A stretch of 64,000 nt of DNA from contig CAYQLT010000001.1 in the NCBI GenBank assembly GCA_964418425.1, forward strand, positions 174,791 through 238,790, in the 5' to 3' direction. How positions within the stretch are numbered: the stretch's first letter is position 1; the number at the start of each line of letters is the position of its first letter. A model generated the notes under the pieces. That model had not been told where the DNA came from. It saw only the letters and a list, made by a program, of their open reading frames with translations, and searched no databases. Shown here in pieces: positions 8,588 through 16,966 of this stretch. Position numbers and translations under genes: made by a program. The DNA comes from CAYQLT01 sp964418425 (GTDB lineage Bacteria > Bacillota > Limnochordia > Limnochordales > Geochordaceae).

Positions 8588-8968
8588 GTGCCGGACAAGA
8601 GGGGGCGCAAGGCCCAGGCCCAGGACGACGAGGATCGGGTCACCCTGGTGGACGACGAGGGTAACGAGCATGATTTCACCCTCATCGACGTGGTGGAGGT
8701 GGACCAGCAGCGCTACGCATTGCTGCTGCCCGAGGAGGATCCCGAGGAGGGTGCCTACGTCTTCCGACTGGAACAGGATGCCGAGGGAGAAGAGATCCTG
8801 GTCAATGTGGACGATGATGCCGAGTTCGATCGGGTTGTGAAGGCTCTGGAAGAGCAAGAGCACTTCGATGAGACCTCGGACGAGGGCTCGGAGGACGAAG
8901 AATGGGAAGACGACGACTGGGAGGGCGACGACGAGCTGTCCGAGGACGACGAAGAGGAAAAGGAATAG
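8588..8968 (+). CDS. DUF1292 family protein (YrzB-like) with acidic tail
   Basis: About 126 residues. The DUF1292 core DRVTLVDDEGNEHDFTLIDVVEVDQQRYALLL and VFRLEQDAEGEEILVNVDDDAEFDRVV is clear. It is followed by an unusual, almost purely acidic tail of about 35 residues (repeated D/E with W and S). YrzB homologues sit between ruvX and mltG in most Bacillota, but their function is unknown. The GTG at 8588 is preferred because AGAGGTGG precedes it by nine bases; an upstream in-frame GTG at 8549 has no ribosome-binding site. Confidence 0.85.
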   Translation: MPDKRGRKAQAQDDEDRVTLVDDEGNEHDFTLIDVVEVDQQRYALLLPEEDPEEGAYVFRLEQDAEGEEILVNVDDDAEFDRVVKALEEQEHFDETSDEGSEDEEWEDDDWEGDDELSEDDEEEKE

Positions 8969-9016
8969 CCTGGCCAAAAGGGACCGCCTTTGTGGCGCCT
9001 TGCTGGGTCACGTAGC

Positions 9017-9043
9017 CCAAGAGCCCCGGTTCGGGGCTCTTGG
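9017..9043 (+). terminator. strong GC-rich hairpin after the DUF1292 gene
   Basis: CCAAGAGCCCCG (9017-9028) pairs perfectly with CGGGGCTCTTGG (9032-9043) around a three-base loop, 49 bases after the stop codon. The stem is terminator-like, but no T-run follows, so termination may be partial or the element may protect a 3' end. Confidence 0.5.
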
Positions 9044-9126
9044 CGCGCCGTTCCGGGAACGATAAGGTAAGGGGTGCCAGTCTGCGGCCGGGCCCAGGGG
9101 CCGTTGCCGTCATCGGGGGGGTTGGT

Positions 9127-10173
9127 GTGGGGAAGCGTGCGTGCGGCCAGCGGTGGGTGTTCCTGGCGGGGGCCGCCTTAGGGGTTGCCGGCGGGGCGCT
9201 GGCGCTGGCGGTGAGTTTGCTGGGCTTCACCGCGGCCGTCAGCCTGCTTCCTCCCATGGAGGTCGGGCCGCTGGTCAGCGCGGTGATCGTGGAGGTTCCT
9301 GCCGGGGCCACGGCTCGCGACGTCGGCCATCTCCTACGCCAGCAGGGCTTGATCCGTTCGGCGGCGGCCTTTGTGGTGCTGACGCGCCTGACGGGGGTGG
9401 ACGCGTACCTGCAGGCTGGCCACTATCGACTCCGTCCGGACATGACGCTGGGCGAAGTGGTGCAGCTTCTGGCCCGTGGTGGCGTGGCAGTGCAGGACGT
9501 GACCATTCCCGAGGGGCTGACGGTGCGGGCCATCGGGCAACTTCTCGAGCGGCGGGGGCTGGCCGACGCCCAGCGCTTCATCCAGCTCGCTTCTGACGAC
9601 CGATGGCTGTTTGCCGACGCTCGCCCCTTTGACAAACCGCCTGGGCCGCTGGAAGGGTATCTGTTCCCGGACACGTATCGCTTTGCGGTCGGCCAAAGCG
9701 AGGAGTCCATCATCCGCAAGATGGTGACCCGTTTCGTGGACCGGATGGTGCCCCTTTACCGGGAGCTGGGCTCCCAGTCCGGCCTGAGCCTGCACGAGGC
9801 CGTCACGCTGGCTTCCATCATTGAGAAGGAGGCCATGCGAGACGGCGAGAGATCCCTGGTCAGCTCCGTTTTCCACAACCGGTTGCGGCGTGGCTTACCC
9901 CTGCAGGCCGATCCCACCCTGCTCTATGTGCTGGATCCGCCTCCCCGCCGGTTGCTGCGGGAGCACCTGGCCATCGAGTCGCCGTATAATACCTATCGCT
10001 ACAAGGGCCTGCCCCCAACCCCCATCGCCAGTCCCGGCGTGGCATCCTTTCGGGCCGCCCTGCAGCCGGCTGGAACCGACTACCTCTATTTCGTGGCGCG
10101 GGGAGATGGCAGCCACATTTTCTCCCGAACCTTCCGCGACCACGTGCGCGCCCGCAGGCTGGTCTCCCGCTAG
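9127..10173 (+). CDS. mltG: endolytic murein transglycosylase MltG (YceG-like)
   Basis: About 348 residues. One N-terminal transmembrane segment (FLAGAALGVAGGALALAVSLLGF) is followed by a LysM-like subdomain (VEVPAGATARDVGHLLRQQGLI) and the YceG catalytic domain with LEGYLFPDTYRF, the catalytic glutamate in ASIIEKEA, VSSVFHNRL and the SPYNTYRYKGLPPTPIASPG signature. MltG cuts nascent glycan strands at the membrane and sets strand length. The GTG at 9127 has a GGGGGG at 9115-9120. A longer frame reaches back to a TTG inside the 9017-9043 hairpin, which is unlikely to be the start. Confidence 0.92.
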   Translation: MGKRACGQRWVFLAGAALGVAGGALALAVSLLGFTAAVSLLPPMEVGPLVSAVIVEVPAGATARDVGHLLRQQGLIRSAAAFVVLTRLTGVDAYLQAGHYRLRPDMTLGEVVQLLARGGVAVQDVTIPEGLTVRAIGQLLERRGLADAQRFIQLASDDRWLFADARPFDKPPGPLEGYLFPDTYRFAVGQSEESIIRKMVTRFVDRMVPLYRELGSQSGLSLHEAVTLASIIEKEAMRDGERSLVSSVFHNRLRRGLPLQADPTLLYVLDPPPRRLLREHLAIESPYNTYRYKGLPPTPIASPGVASFRAALQPAGTDYLYFVARGDGSHIFSRTFRDHVRARRLVSR

Positions 10174-10291
10174 GCCGTGCTGCGGGCGCTGCCGTCCCGC
10201 TTTCCCAGCGCCACGCGTGTGGACCGGCACCGCCAGATCCAGGGCGCCATAGGATGACGGCGGCTCGCTTTTGCAGGGGGTTCGCAGGGCC

Positions 10292-10993
10292 GTGTGGGAC
10301 GGTAGCCTTCTTTCTCTGGTTGCCAGCCTGTGGCGCGACTTCCTGGCCCTGGTGGGGTACGTGGGTGGGGAGGGCGCTTTTCCCCTTCCCCTCAGCGCCG
10401 CGGAAGAGGCGGAGCTGGTCCAAAGGATGCTGGCGGGAGACGGGGAGGCCAAAAACCTCCTCATCGAGCACAACCTGCGCCTGGTGGCGCACCTCGTCAA
10501 GAAGTTCGAGTCCAGCGGCGAGGAGACGGAGGACCTCATCTCCATCGGCACCATCGGCCTCATCAAGGCCATCAACACCTTCGACCCCGCGCGCAAGACC
10601 CGGCTGGCCACCTACGCGGCCCGCTGCATCGAAAACGAGATCCTCATGTACCTGCGGGCCACCCGCAAGACCCGCCACGAGGTCTTCCTCTTCGACCCCA
10701 TCGGGTCTGACGGCGAGGGCAATGAGGTGACCCTGATGGACGTATTGGGATCGGAGCCCGATGCGGTCGCCGAGCGGGTCGAGGCGGACGTGGAGCGCGA
10801 TCGGCTGCGACGCACCCTGGCCCGTCTTACCCGACGGGAGCGGTGGGTCCTCCAGATGCGCTACGGGCTTTTGGACGGCATTCGCCAGACACAGCGCGAT
10901 GTCTCTCACAAGCTGGGGATATCCCGCTCCTATGTCTCCCGCATCGAGAAGCGCGCCTTGACAAAGCTCCTGCAGCAACTCTCGGACACGTAG
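10292..10993 (+). CDS. sigK: sporulation sigma factor, SigK type, uninterrupted
   Basis: Sigma-70 family factor of about 233 residues. The hydrophobic N-terminus (about 27 residues ahead of AFPLPLSAAEE) matches the membrane-inserted pro-sequence of pro-sigma-K that SpoIVFB removes. Region 2 contains NLLIEHNLRLVAHLVKKFESSGEETEDLISIGTIG, and region 4 ends in LGISRSYVSRIEKRALTKLLQQL, both very close to Bacillus SigK. It would direct late mother-cell transcription (coat, dipicolinate). There is no skin-like insertion. The GTG at 10292 gives the right pro-sequence length; a TTG at 10271 would add seven residues. SigE is the alternative, but no spoIIGA lies upstream. Confidence 0.88.
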   Translation: MWDGSLLSLVASLWRDFLALVGYVGGEGAFPLPLSAAEEAELVQRMLAGDGEAKNLLIEHNLRLVAHLVKKFESSGEETEDLISIGTIGLIKAINTFDPARKTRLATYAARCIENEILMYLRATRKTRHEVFLFDPIGSDGEGNEVTLMDVLGSEPDAVAERVEADVERDRLRRTLARLTRRERWVLQMRYGLLDGIRQTQRDVSHKLGISRSYVSRIEKRALTKLLQQLSDT

Positions 10994-11001
10994 AGGCCGG
11001 G

Positions 11002-11010
11002 TGCTATAAT
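11002..11010 (+). promoter_or_regulatory. extended -10 promoter of the YqeG-like gene
   Basis: TGCTATAAT at 11002-11010 is a perfect extended -10 element. No good -35 is visible at the right spacing. The expected transcription start (about 11017) is only three bases before the ATG at 11020, so the mRNA would be leaderless or nearly so. Confidence 0.65.
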
Positions 11011-11019
11011 AGCGCCACC

Positions 11020-11628
11020 ATGGGTGCGCTTGGAGGCCGCAGGGCGACCGTTGCCCGCGGACTGTGGCGGCGCCTGGCCGCGGCTTTGGTGCCCGACGAG
11101 TGGACGACCTCGGTGAATGCCATCGATTTGCGCCGGCTGGTCCGCGGCGGCATCCGTTGCCTCTTGGTGGACATCGACAACACCCTGGTTGCGTGGGGTG
11201 CCAGCGGGCCGCAGGCTTTGGAGGAAGCCCGCCGCTTCGTGGAGCGCTGCCGGCTTGAGGGCCTGTCGGTGGTCCTGGTTTCCAACGCGCGCGCTGCCCG
11301 GCGCCGTTGGGTGGCCGCCGGGTTGGGGGTGCCGGTGGTTGGCGGCCCCAAGCCCCGCAGGGCGGCCTTCCTGCGTGCCCTTCGCCTGGCGAGCTGCCAG
11401 CCTCACGAGGCGGCCGTGGTCGGCGACCAGCTGTGGACCGATGTCTTCGGGGGGCGGCGGATGGGGATGTACACCATCTTGGTCCAGCCCCTCAGCGCCC
11501 GGGAGCACCTTGGCACCCGGCTCGGCCGCGTGGTCGAACGTGCCGTGCTGGGGTGGCTGGCGCGGGCCGGGGAGCTTCCGGAAGCCTTGGTGCGGGCCCG
11601 GCGCAGCCGCTGCGTTGGCGGGACGTGA
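11020..11628 (+). CDS. yqeG: YqeG family HAD-type phosphatase
   Basis: 202 residues of HAD superfamily subfamily IIIA. Motif I is LLVDIDNTLVAWG (about residues 47-59) with the nucleophile and acid/base aspartates. Motif II is VVLVSNARAARRR, the motif III lysine lies in VGGPKPRRAAF, and motif IV is VVGDQLWTDVFGGRRMGM. YqeG and the related mitochondrial phosphatases are thought to dephosphorylate a small or lipid phosphate; the substrate here is unknown. The promoter appears to make a (nearly) leaderless transcript. The last ten residues (VRARRSRCVGGT region) are not conserved. Confidence 0.88.
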   Translation: MGALGGRRATVARGLWRRLAAALVPDEWTTSVNAIDLRRLVRGGIRCLLVDIDNTLVAWGASGPQALEEARRFVERCRLEGLSVVLVSNARAARRRWVAAGLGVPVVGGPKPRRAAFLRALRLASCQPHEAAVVGDQLWTDVFGGRRMGMYTILVQPLSAREHLGTRLGRVVERAVLGWLARAGELPEALVRARRSRCVGGT

Positions 11629-11646
11629 AGGTGGGCGAAGTTCGGT

Positions 11647-12909
11647 TTGCTGCGCTTTCTGACCGCGGGAGAATCCCATGGCCCGGCTCTGGTGGTGATT
11701 GTGGAGGGGGTGCCGGCGGGGCTACCCCTGGAGGCTTCGGCCATCGACTATCAGCTGGCCCGCCGCCAGGCGGGCTACGGACGTGGCCGGCGCATGCAGA
11801 TCGAGCAGGATCGGGTTGAGATCCTGTCGGGCGTGCGCCACGGCCTCACCCTGGGCAGCCCCATCGCGTTTCGCATTGTCAACCGCGACTACGCTACGTG
11901 GGAGCCTGCCATGACGCCCCACCCCCAGGCCACCCGCTCCGCGGCGCCGACGCCGGGCGACGAGGCCAGCCCGCCGGGCGACGAAAGCTGGCGGATGCGG
12001 CCGGTCACCCGTCCCCGCCCCGGGCATGCCGATCTGGCGGGGGCTTTGAAGTACGGCTTCAGGGACATACGAAACGTCCTGGAACGGGCGTCCGCCCGGG
12101 AGACCGCGGCCCGAGTGGCGGCCGGGGCTGTGGCGCGGCGGTTGTTGGAGGAGCTTGGCATCCGGTTGGGGGGACACGTGCGCTCCATCGGCCCGGTGCA
12201 GTCGACCAGCATCAGTCTGGACGGGGCCGAGACGGATCTGGACGCGCTGGTGGAGGCGGCCGAGCGGTCGCCGGTGCGCTGTGCGGACCCGGGCGCCTCG
12301 GCGGCCATGATCCGGGCCATCGATGAGGCCCGTGCCCGGGGCGACAGCCTGGGAGGGGTCTTCGAGGTGGTGGCCGAGGGGGTGCCGCCGGGCCTGGGCA
12401 GTTACGTCCATTGGGACCGGCGGCTGGACGGCCGGCTGGCCCAGGCGCTGATGAGCATCCCCGGGGTAAAAGGCGTGGAGGTGGGCAGCGGCTTCGCGTC
12501 GGCCGGGAGGCCCGGGTCGCACCTTCACGACCCCATCCATTACGGCCCCGTGCCCCGGGGGCAATACCGGGTGAGGCCCGACGGGGTGGGGTTTTTCCGG
12601 GCCAGCAACCGGGCCGGCGGTCTGGAGGGCGGGGTCACCACCGGACAGCCCCTGGTGCTGAGGGCTGCGGTGAAGCCCATCGCGACGCTGATGGAACCCC
12701 TTCCTTCCGTCGACCTGGTGACTCGTGAGCCGGCCCCCGCGGCGGTGGAGCGCAGCGACGTCTGCGTGGTGCCGTCCGCGGTGGTGGTGGGTGAGGCGAT
12801 GGTGGCCTGGGTGCTGGCCGAGGCCGTATTGGAGAAATTCGGCGGCGACTGCCTGCGGGATCTGGTTCGCTCGCTGGAGGGCTACCGGGGGCGACTCGGC
12901 GGCGATTGA
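11647..12909 (+). CDS. aroC: chorismate synthase
   Basis: 420-residue FMN-dependent enzyme that converts EPSP to chorismate, the last shikimate-pathway step. The family N-terminus LRFLTAGESHGPAL starts at a TTG at 11647. GRGRRMQIEQDRVEILSGVRHG, RPRPGHADLAGALKYGFRDIRNVLERASARETAARVAAGAVA and the C-terminal SDVCVVPSAVVVGEAMVAWVLA are all diagnostic. It is about 30 residues longer than usual because of a Pro/Gly/Asp-rich insertion (about residues 96-118) just before the PGHADL motif, probably a surface loop. The aroK-aroB gene follows 12 bases downstream. Confidence 0.96.
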   Translation: MLRFLTAGESHGPALVVIVEGVPAGLPLEASAIDYQLARRQAGYGRGRRMQIEQDRVEILSGVRHGLTLGSPIAFRIVNRDYATWEPAMTPHPQATRSAAPTPGDEASPPGDESWRMRPVTRPRPGHADLAGALKYGFRDIRNVLERASARETAARVAAGAVARRLLEELGIRLGGHVRSIGPVQSTSISLDGAETDLDALVEAAERSPVRCADPGASAAMIRAIDEARARGDSLGGVFEVVAEGVPPGLGSYVHWDRRLDGRLAQALMSIPGVKGVEVGSGFASAGRPGSHLHDPIHYGPVPRGQYRVRPDGVGFFRASNRAGGLEGGVTTGQPLVLRAAVKPIATLMEPLPSVDLVTREPAPAAVERSDVCVVPSAVVVGEAMVAWVLAEAVLEKFGGDCLRDLVRSLEGYRGRLGGD

Positions 12910-12921
12910 GGGAGTCCCTGG

Positions 12922-14637
12922 ATGGGGGAGCCTGGCAGGGTGTCGGCGGACGGGGCTGCGCGTGGCATCGTACTGGTGGGTTTCATGGGGGCCGGGAAAA
13001 GCTCGGTCGGGCCTCTTTTGGCCCGGCGCCTGGGCCTGCCGTTCGTGGACCTCGACCAGGAGGTGCAGAGGCTGGCGGGCCGCAGCATCCCCGAGATCTT
13101 CCAGGCAGGTGGAGAGGTAGCTTTCCGGTCCCTGGAGGCCCGGGCCGTGCGGGCCCTGTCCGCGGGGGTTGCCCGGGTCATCGCCACCGGCGGAGGGGTG
13201 GTGGAGGACCCTGCCAACCGCGCGCATCTGCAGCGGCTGGGAACCGTGGTGTGGCTGTTCGCCGACCTCCCGGCGAGCCTGGAGCGCGCAAGCCGGGACG
13301 GTTCGTCCCGGCCCCTGTTGGCCAGGCAGGGCGGGCAGGGTATCGAGGAGCGCTGGCGACGCCGTCGGTGGCTGTATGCGACCGCGCCCGTGTGGGTGGA
13401 GACGCGGGGCCTGACCCCGGAAGGGGTCGCGGAGCAGATCGCGGACGCGCTGGCGTGGCTGGATGGCCCGACGGCGCCTGTGGCGTGGGTGCTCGGGGGG
13501 CCGCAGCGGGCCAGCCCCGTTTTCTGCGCCGATGGCCTGCTGGGCCCCGATAGGGCACCCCAGCTGGCCCGGTGGCTGCAGCGTGCGGGGGCGCAGGGCC
13601 GGGCGTTGGTGGTGGCCGACCGGGCGCTGTCGCGCCAGGGCCTGGCGTCCCGGCTCGCCCAGGCCCTGTCCGTGTGTGGGTTGGCGGCGTGGGAGTGCGC
13701 GGTGGGCCCGGGGGAGCGGGCGAAACGGTTGGCGGCGGTCGCGGGGCTGTACGCCGAGGCGTTGCGGGGCGGGCTGGACCGTTCCGGGACCGTGGTGGGT
13801 CTCGGGGGCGGTGCCTGCCTGGATGCGGCCGGTTTCTTCGCATCCACCTACATGCGGGGCGTGCCATGGGTGGCGGCGCCCACGACCTTGCTGGCCCAGG
13901 TGGACGCCTCTGTGGGCGGCAAGACCGCCATCAACCTCCCCCCCGCCAAAAACCTGGTGGGCACCTTCCACCCGCCGGCGCTGGTATTGGCCGACACCCG
14001 GACCCTGCAGACCCTTCCGGCCCGGGAGCTGCGCTGCGGGCTGGCGGAGGTGGTGAAGCACGGCCTGGTGGGCGACCCGGGGCTGCTGGAGGAGCTGGTC
14101 GCCCGCTTTGATGCCGAAGGCCGCCCCCTTTCGCGCCCGGCGCTCATGGAACGGATGGAGCCCGAGCTGGTGGGCCGAGCGGCCCGCATCAAGGCGGTGG
14201 TGGTCAGCGAGGATCTGACGGAGCGGGGGGTTCGGGCCACCCTCAATTTGGGCCACACCACCGCCCACGCGCTGGAGGCGCTGAGCGGCTTTCGGATCCG
14301 CCACGGTGAGGCGGTGGCCATCGGGCTGGTGACGGCGCTGCTCCTCTCTCGGCAGGTGGGACTTTTACGGGATGACGGGCTCATCCAGCAGGTGGTGGGC
14401 CTTTTGAGGCGTATGGGCTTGCCGGTTCGAAGCCGCGTGGAGCTGGCACCGGAGGCGTTGTGGGAGGTCATGGCCTACGACAAGAAGGCCCGGGGGGGCA
14501 CCCGCCGCTGGGTGCTCCTGGCCGGCCCCGGTCAGCCGGTGATCGCCGGCGCAGAGGTCAGCTTCGAGCTGTTCGCGGAGGTTTGGAGGCGCCAGGCGAG
14601 ACTGAAGGGGACCGCAGAGGAGGACAGCGGTTCGTGA
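12922..14637 (+). CDS. aroKB: bifunctional shikimate kinase / 3-dehydroquinate synthase (AroK-AroB fusion)
   Basis: 571 residues carrying two shikimate-pathway enzymes in one chain. The N-terminal shikimate kinase (about residues 12-175) has the P-loop GFMGAGKSSVG, VDLDQEVQRLAGRSIPEIF and the ATGGGVV substrate motif. The C-terminal dehydroquinate synthase (about residues 190-555) has GLGGGACLDAAGFFASTYMRG, PTTLLAQVDASVGGKTAIN, the NLVGTFHPP motif, EVVKHG, and the zinc ligands in NLGHTTAHALE and RHGEAVAIG. All key residues are present, so both halves look active. The linker is about 20 residues. aroQ starts within its stop codon. Confidence 0.95.
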   Translation: MGEPGRVSADGAARGIVLVGFMGAGKSSVGPLLARRLGLPFVDLDQEVQRLAGRSIPEIFQAGGEVAFRSLEARAVRALSAGVARVIATGGGVVEDPANRAHLQRLGTVVWLFADLPASLERASRDGSSRPLLARQGGQGIEERWRRRRWLYATAPVWVETRGLTPEGVAEQIADALAWLDGPTAPVAWVLGGPQRASPVFCADGLLGPDRAPQLARWLQRAGAQGRALVVADRALSRQGLASRLAQALSVCGLAAWECAVGPGERAKRLAAVAGLYAEALRGGLDRSGTVVGLGGGACLDAAGFFASTYMRGVPWVAAPTTLLAQVDASVGGKTAINLPPAKNLVGTFHPPALVLADTRTLQTLPARELRCGLAEVVKHGLVGDPGLLEELVARFDAEGRPLSRPALMERMEPELVGRAARIKAVVVSEDLTERGVRATLNLGHTTAHALEALSGFRIRHGEAVAIGLVTALLLSRQVGLLRDDGLIQQVVGLLRRMGLPVRSRVELAPEALWEVMAYDKKARGGTRRWVLLAGPGQPVIAGAEVSFELFAEVWRRQARLKGTAEEDSGS

Positions 14638-15110
14638 AGAAGGTGCTGGTCATTCACGGGCCCAACCTGGACATCCTCGGGCGGCGAGAGCCCGAGTGGT
14701 ACGGTACGCTCTCCCTGGCAGATCTCAACGGCCTGGTGGCCGAGCACGCCCGCCGGCTGGGGCTGGAGGTGGAGATCGTCCAGAGCAACCACGAGGGGGA
14801 GATGGTGGACGTGCTCAACCGCTCCCACGGGCGGGTGGACGGGGTGGTGATCAATCCCGGCGCGCTCACCCACTATGGGCTTTCGTTGCGGGACGCGCTG
14901 GCAGCCGTTCCGGTTCCCTGCGTCGAGGTGCACCTGACCAACCTGTACCGCCGCGCGGAGCCGTTCCGCCGCCGGTCTGTCACGGCCGGAGCATGCTGGG
15001 GGGTCATCAGCGGGTTCGGCCCGGACAGCTACGTGCTCGCCCTCGAAGCCCTTGCCCGGCGGCTCAACGCCGACTCGGCGACTCCAGCGGGCCAGGCGGT
15101 AGGGGGGTAG
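14634..15110 (+). CDS. aroQ: 3-dehydroquinate dehydratase, type II
   Basis: 158 residues. KKVLVIHGPNLDILGRREPEWYG with the catalytic tyrosine near residue 23, EIVQSNHEGEMVDVLNR, VVINPGALTHYGLSLRDAL and VEVHLTNLYRRAEPFRRRSVTA are all canonical. It dehydrates 3-dehydroquinate to 3-dehydroshikimate. The GTG start is embedded in the aroKB stop codon (GTGA) and preceded by CAGAGGAGGA, so the three aro genes form one coupled unit. aroQ-pepP-efp-spoIIIA matches the Bacillus yqhS-yqhT-efp-spoIIIA order. Confidence 0.96.
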   Translation: MKKVLVIHGPNLDILGRREPEWYGTLSLADLNGLVAEHARRLGLEVEIVQSNHEGEMVDVLNRSHGRVDGVVINPGALTHYGLSLRDALAAVPVPCVEVHLTNLYRRAEPFRRRSVTAGACWGVISGFGPDSYVLALEALARRLNADSATPAGQAVGG

Positions 15111-15117
15111 GCCCGCG

Positions 15118-16221
15118 ATGCCTGCCGACGCACGCATGGAAAGGCTTCGCCGCCGTCTCGAACAGGCGGGCCTGGACGCTCTGGTGGTGAGCGGCCGGCA
15201 AAACGTCCGCTATCTGTGTGGGTTCACCGGCTCTGCCGGGGTGCTGGTGGTGCCCCGGGAACCCTCCCAGGCTGCGACACTGGTCACCGACGGTCGATAC
15301 ACCGAGCAGGCCGCCCGGCAGGCCCCGGGCGTCCGGGTGGTCAAACACGGGGATCACCTGCATGAGACCCTCCGGGAGGTGGTGGCGGGCCTTTCACTGC
15401 GACGGGTCGGCTTTGAGAGCGACCACGTGAGCTACCAGCAGGCCACGCTCTGGATGGAGTCCATCACCGGGGTGCAGTGGGTTCCCGTGGAGCAGCAGGT
15501 GGAGTCGCTGCGGGCGGTCAAGGAGGCCGGGGAGCTTGCGGCCATGCGCCGGGCGATCCAGCTTACCGACGCGGCCTTCCAGTACATCTGCGGGCTCATG
15601 CGCCCCGGCATGGCGGAGAAGATGGTTGCGTGGAAGCTGGAGAGCTTCCTGCGAGAGCAGGGCGCGGATGCCCTGGCCTTTCCCATCATCGTGGCCTCCG
15701 GGCCTAACGGCGCGCTGCCCCACGCGACCCCGACGGATCGGCCTCTGCAGCCGGGGGACCTGGTGGTGCTGGACTTCGGCTGCGTCATCGATGGGTACCA
15801 CTCGGACCTGACCCGAACCGTCATCGTGGGGCCCGACGTCCCACCCAGGGCCCGGGAGGTGTACGAGCTGGTGTTGCAGGCCCAAAGGGCCGCCGTCGAA
15901 GCGCTTGAGCCGGGAAAGACCGGCAAGGAGGTGGACCAGGCGGCCCGATCTGTCATCGAGCAGGCGGGGATGGGGGACTACTTCGGCCACGGACTCGGGC
16001 ACGGGATCGGCCTGGACGTGCATGAGCCGGTTCCCTGGCTCAACAGGGTGTGCGACGTGGTGCTGGAGCCCGGCATGGTCACCAGCGTGGAGCCCGGTGT
16101 GTACCTGCCGGGATGGGGCGGGGTGCGCATCGAGGATCTGGTTTTGGTGACGGACGGCGGATGCGAGATCCTGACGGGCTCGCCCAGGGAGCTTTTGCGC
16201 GTGGGCTCCGGGGGGCCCTGA
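15118..16221 (+). CDS. pepP: Xaa-Pro dipeptidase / aminopeptidase P family (M24B)
   Basis: 367 residues. The N-terminal creatinase-like domain (about residues 5-130) is followed by a pita-bread metallopeptidase domain. Metal ligands are visible in LDFGCVIDGYHSDLTRT (two Asp), GHGLGHGIGLDVHEP (His), TSVEPGVYLPGWGG (Glu) and VRIEDLVL (Glu). The enzyme cleaves Xaa-Pro bonds using two divalent metals, in the cytoplasm. The placement between aroQ and efp equals Bacillus yqhT; since EF-P rescues polyproline stalling, the pairing with a prolyl peptidase is conserved but not functionally proven. Confidence 0.93.
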   Translation: MPADARMERLRRRLEQAGLDALVVSGRQNVRYLCGFTGSAGVLVVPREPSQAATLVTDGRYTEQAARQAPGVRVVKHGDHLHETLREVVAGLSLRRVGFESDHVSYQQATLWMESITGVQWVPVEQQVESLRAVKEAGELAAMRRAIQLTDAAFQYICGLMRPGMAEKMVAWKLESFLREQGADALAFPIIVASGPNGALPHATPTDRPLQPGDLVVLDFGCVIDGYHSDLTRTVIVGPDVPPRAREVYELVLQAQRAAVEALEPGKTGKEVDQAARSVIEQAGMGDYFGHGLGHGIGLDVHEPVPWLNRVCDVVLEPGMVTSVEPGVYLPGWGGVRIEDLVLVTDGGCEILTGSPRELLRVGSGGP

Positions 16222-16281
16222 TCCCACCCGGAGCGGGTCGCGCCACGGCGGCGGGCTGGAAGGCGAGGAGCGTTCGGCGAC

Positions 16282-16839
16282 GTGATATCCGTAAATGATC
16301 TGCGACCCGGACTCACCATCGAGGTCGACGGGGAACTGTGGAGCGTCATCGAGTTTTTGCACGTGAAGCCGGGCAAGGGTTCGGCCTTCGTGCGAACCCG
16401 CTTGAAGAACCTGAGGACCGGCAACGTCATCGACCGCACCTTCCGGGCCGGCGAGCGGGTGGCCAAGGCCCACGTGGAAACCCGGGAGATGCAGTACCTT
16501 TACCATTCCGAGTCGGACTGGGTGTTCATGGACACCCGAACCTACGAGCAGATCACCATCCGCGAGGAGAACCTGGGCGACGCTCCCAAATACCTCAAGG
16601 AAAACGACCTGGTGCTCATCGAGTTTTACGAAAACCGCCCCATAGGGGTGGAGCTGCCCACCTTCGTGGAGCTTCGGGTGGTGGAAACCGAACCCGGAGT
16701 ACGGGGTGACACCGCCCAGGGCGGTTCCAAGCCGGCTCGCCTGGAGACGGGCCTGGTGGTACAGGTACCGCTGTTCATCGAGGTGGGCGACGTGATCCGG
16801 GTCGACACCCGCACCGGCGAGTATCTCTCCCGGGCCTGA
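16282..16839 (+). CDS. efp: elongation factor P
   Basis: 185 residues with three beta-barrel domains. It promotes peptide-bond formation at consecutive prolines. The tip loop reads HVKPGKGSAFVRTRLKN, carrying the conserved lysine that is modified in many species (about residue 32). The C-terminal signature is GDVIRVDTRTGEYLSRA. The GTG at 16282 gives the standard N-terminus ISVNDLRPGLTIEVDGELW. It ends 128 bases before the spoIIIA operon. Confidence 0.97.
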   Translation: MISVNDLRPGLTIEVDGELWSVIEFLHVKPGKGSAFVRTRLKNLRTGNVIDRTFRAGERVAKAHVETREMQYLYHSESDWVFMDTRTYEQITIREENLGDAPKYLKENDLVLIEFYENRPIGVELPTFVELRVVETEPGVRGDTAQGGSKPARLETGLVVQVPLFIEVGDVIRVDTRTGEYLSRA

Positions 16840-16966
16840 GGGGTCTGTTCTTCGGCCCCCAGGCCCCATCTCCGCCCGAGAGCCGCTCCCCGATCCGCAG
16901 CCCCCGCACATACTGCCGCCCCGGATGGGCATAAGGGTGGGGGCGGGAAGCGGGGGACAGGCAGAC

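Noticed and set aside
10292..10993. SigE rather than SigK
   Set aside because: The sequence around LGISRSYVSRIEKRAL and the pro-sequence fit SigK, and no spoIIGA or sigG lies adjacent as expected for sigE.
11722..14304. 860-codon open frame on the minus strand across aroC and aroKB
   Set aside because: It is antisense to two well-conserved enzymes, has proline/arginine/histidine-rich nonsense composition, and arises from the high GC content that removes stop codons.
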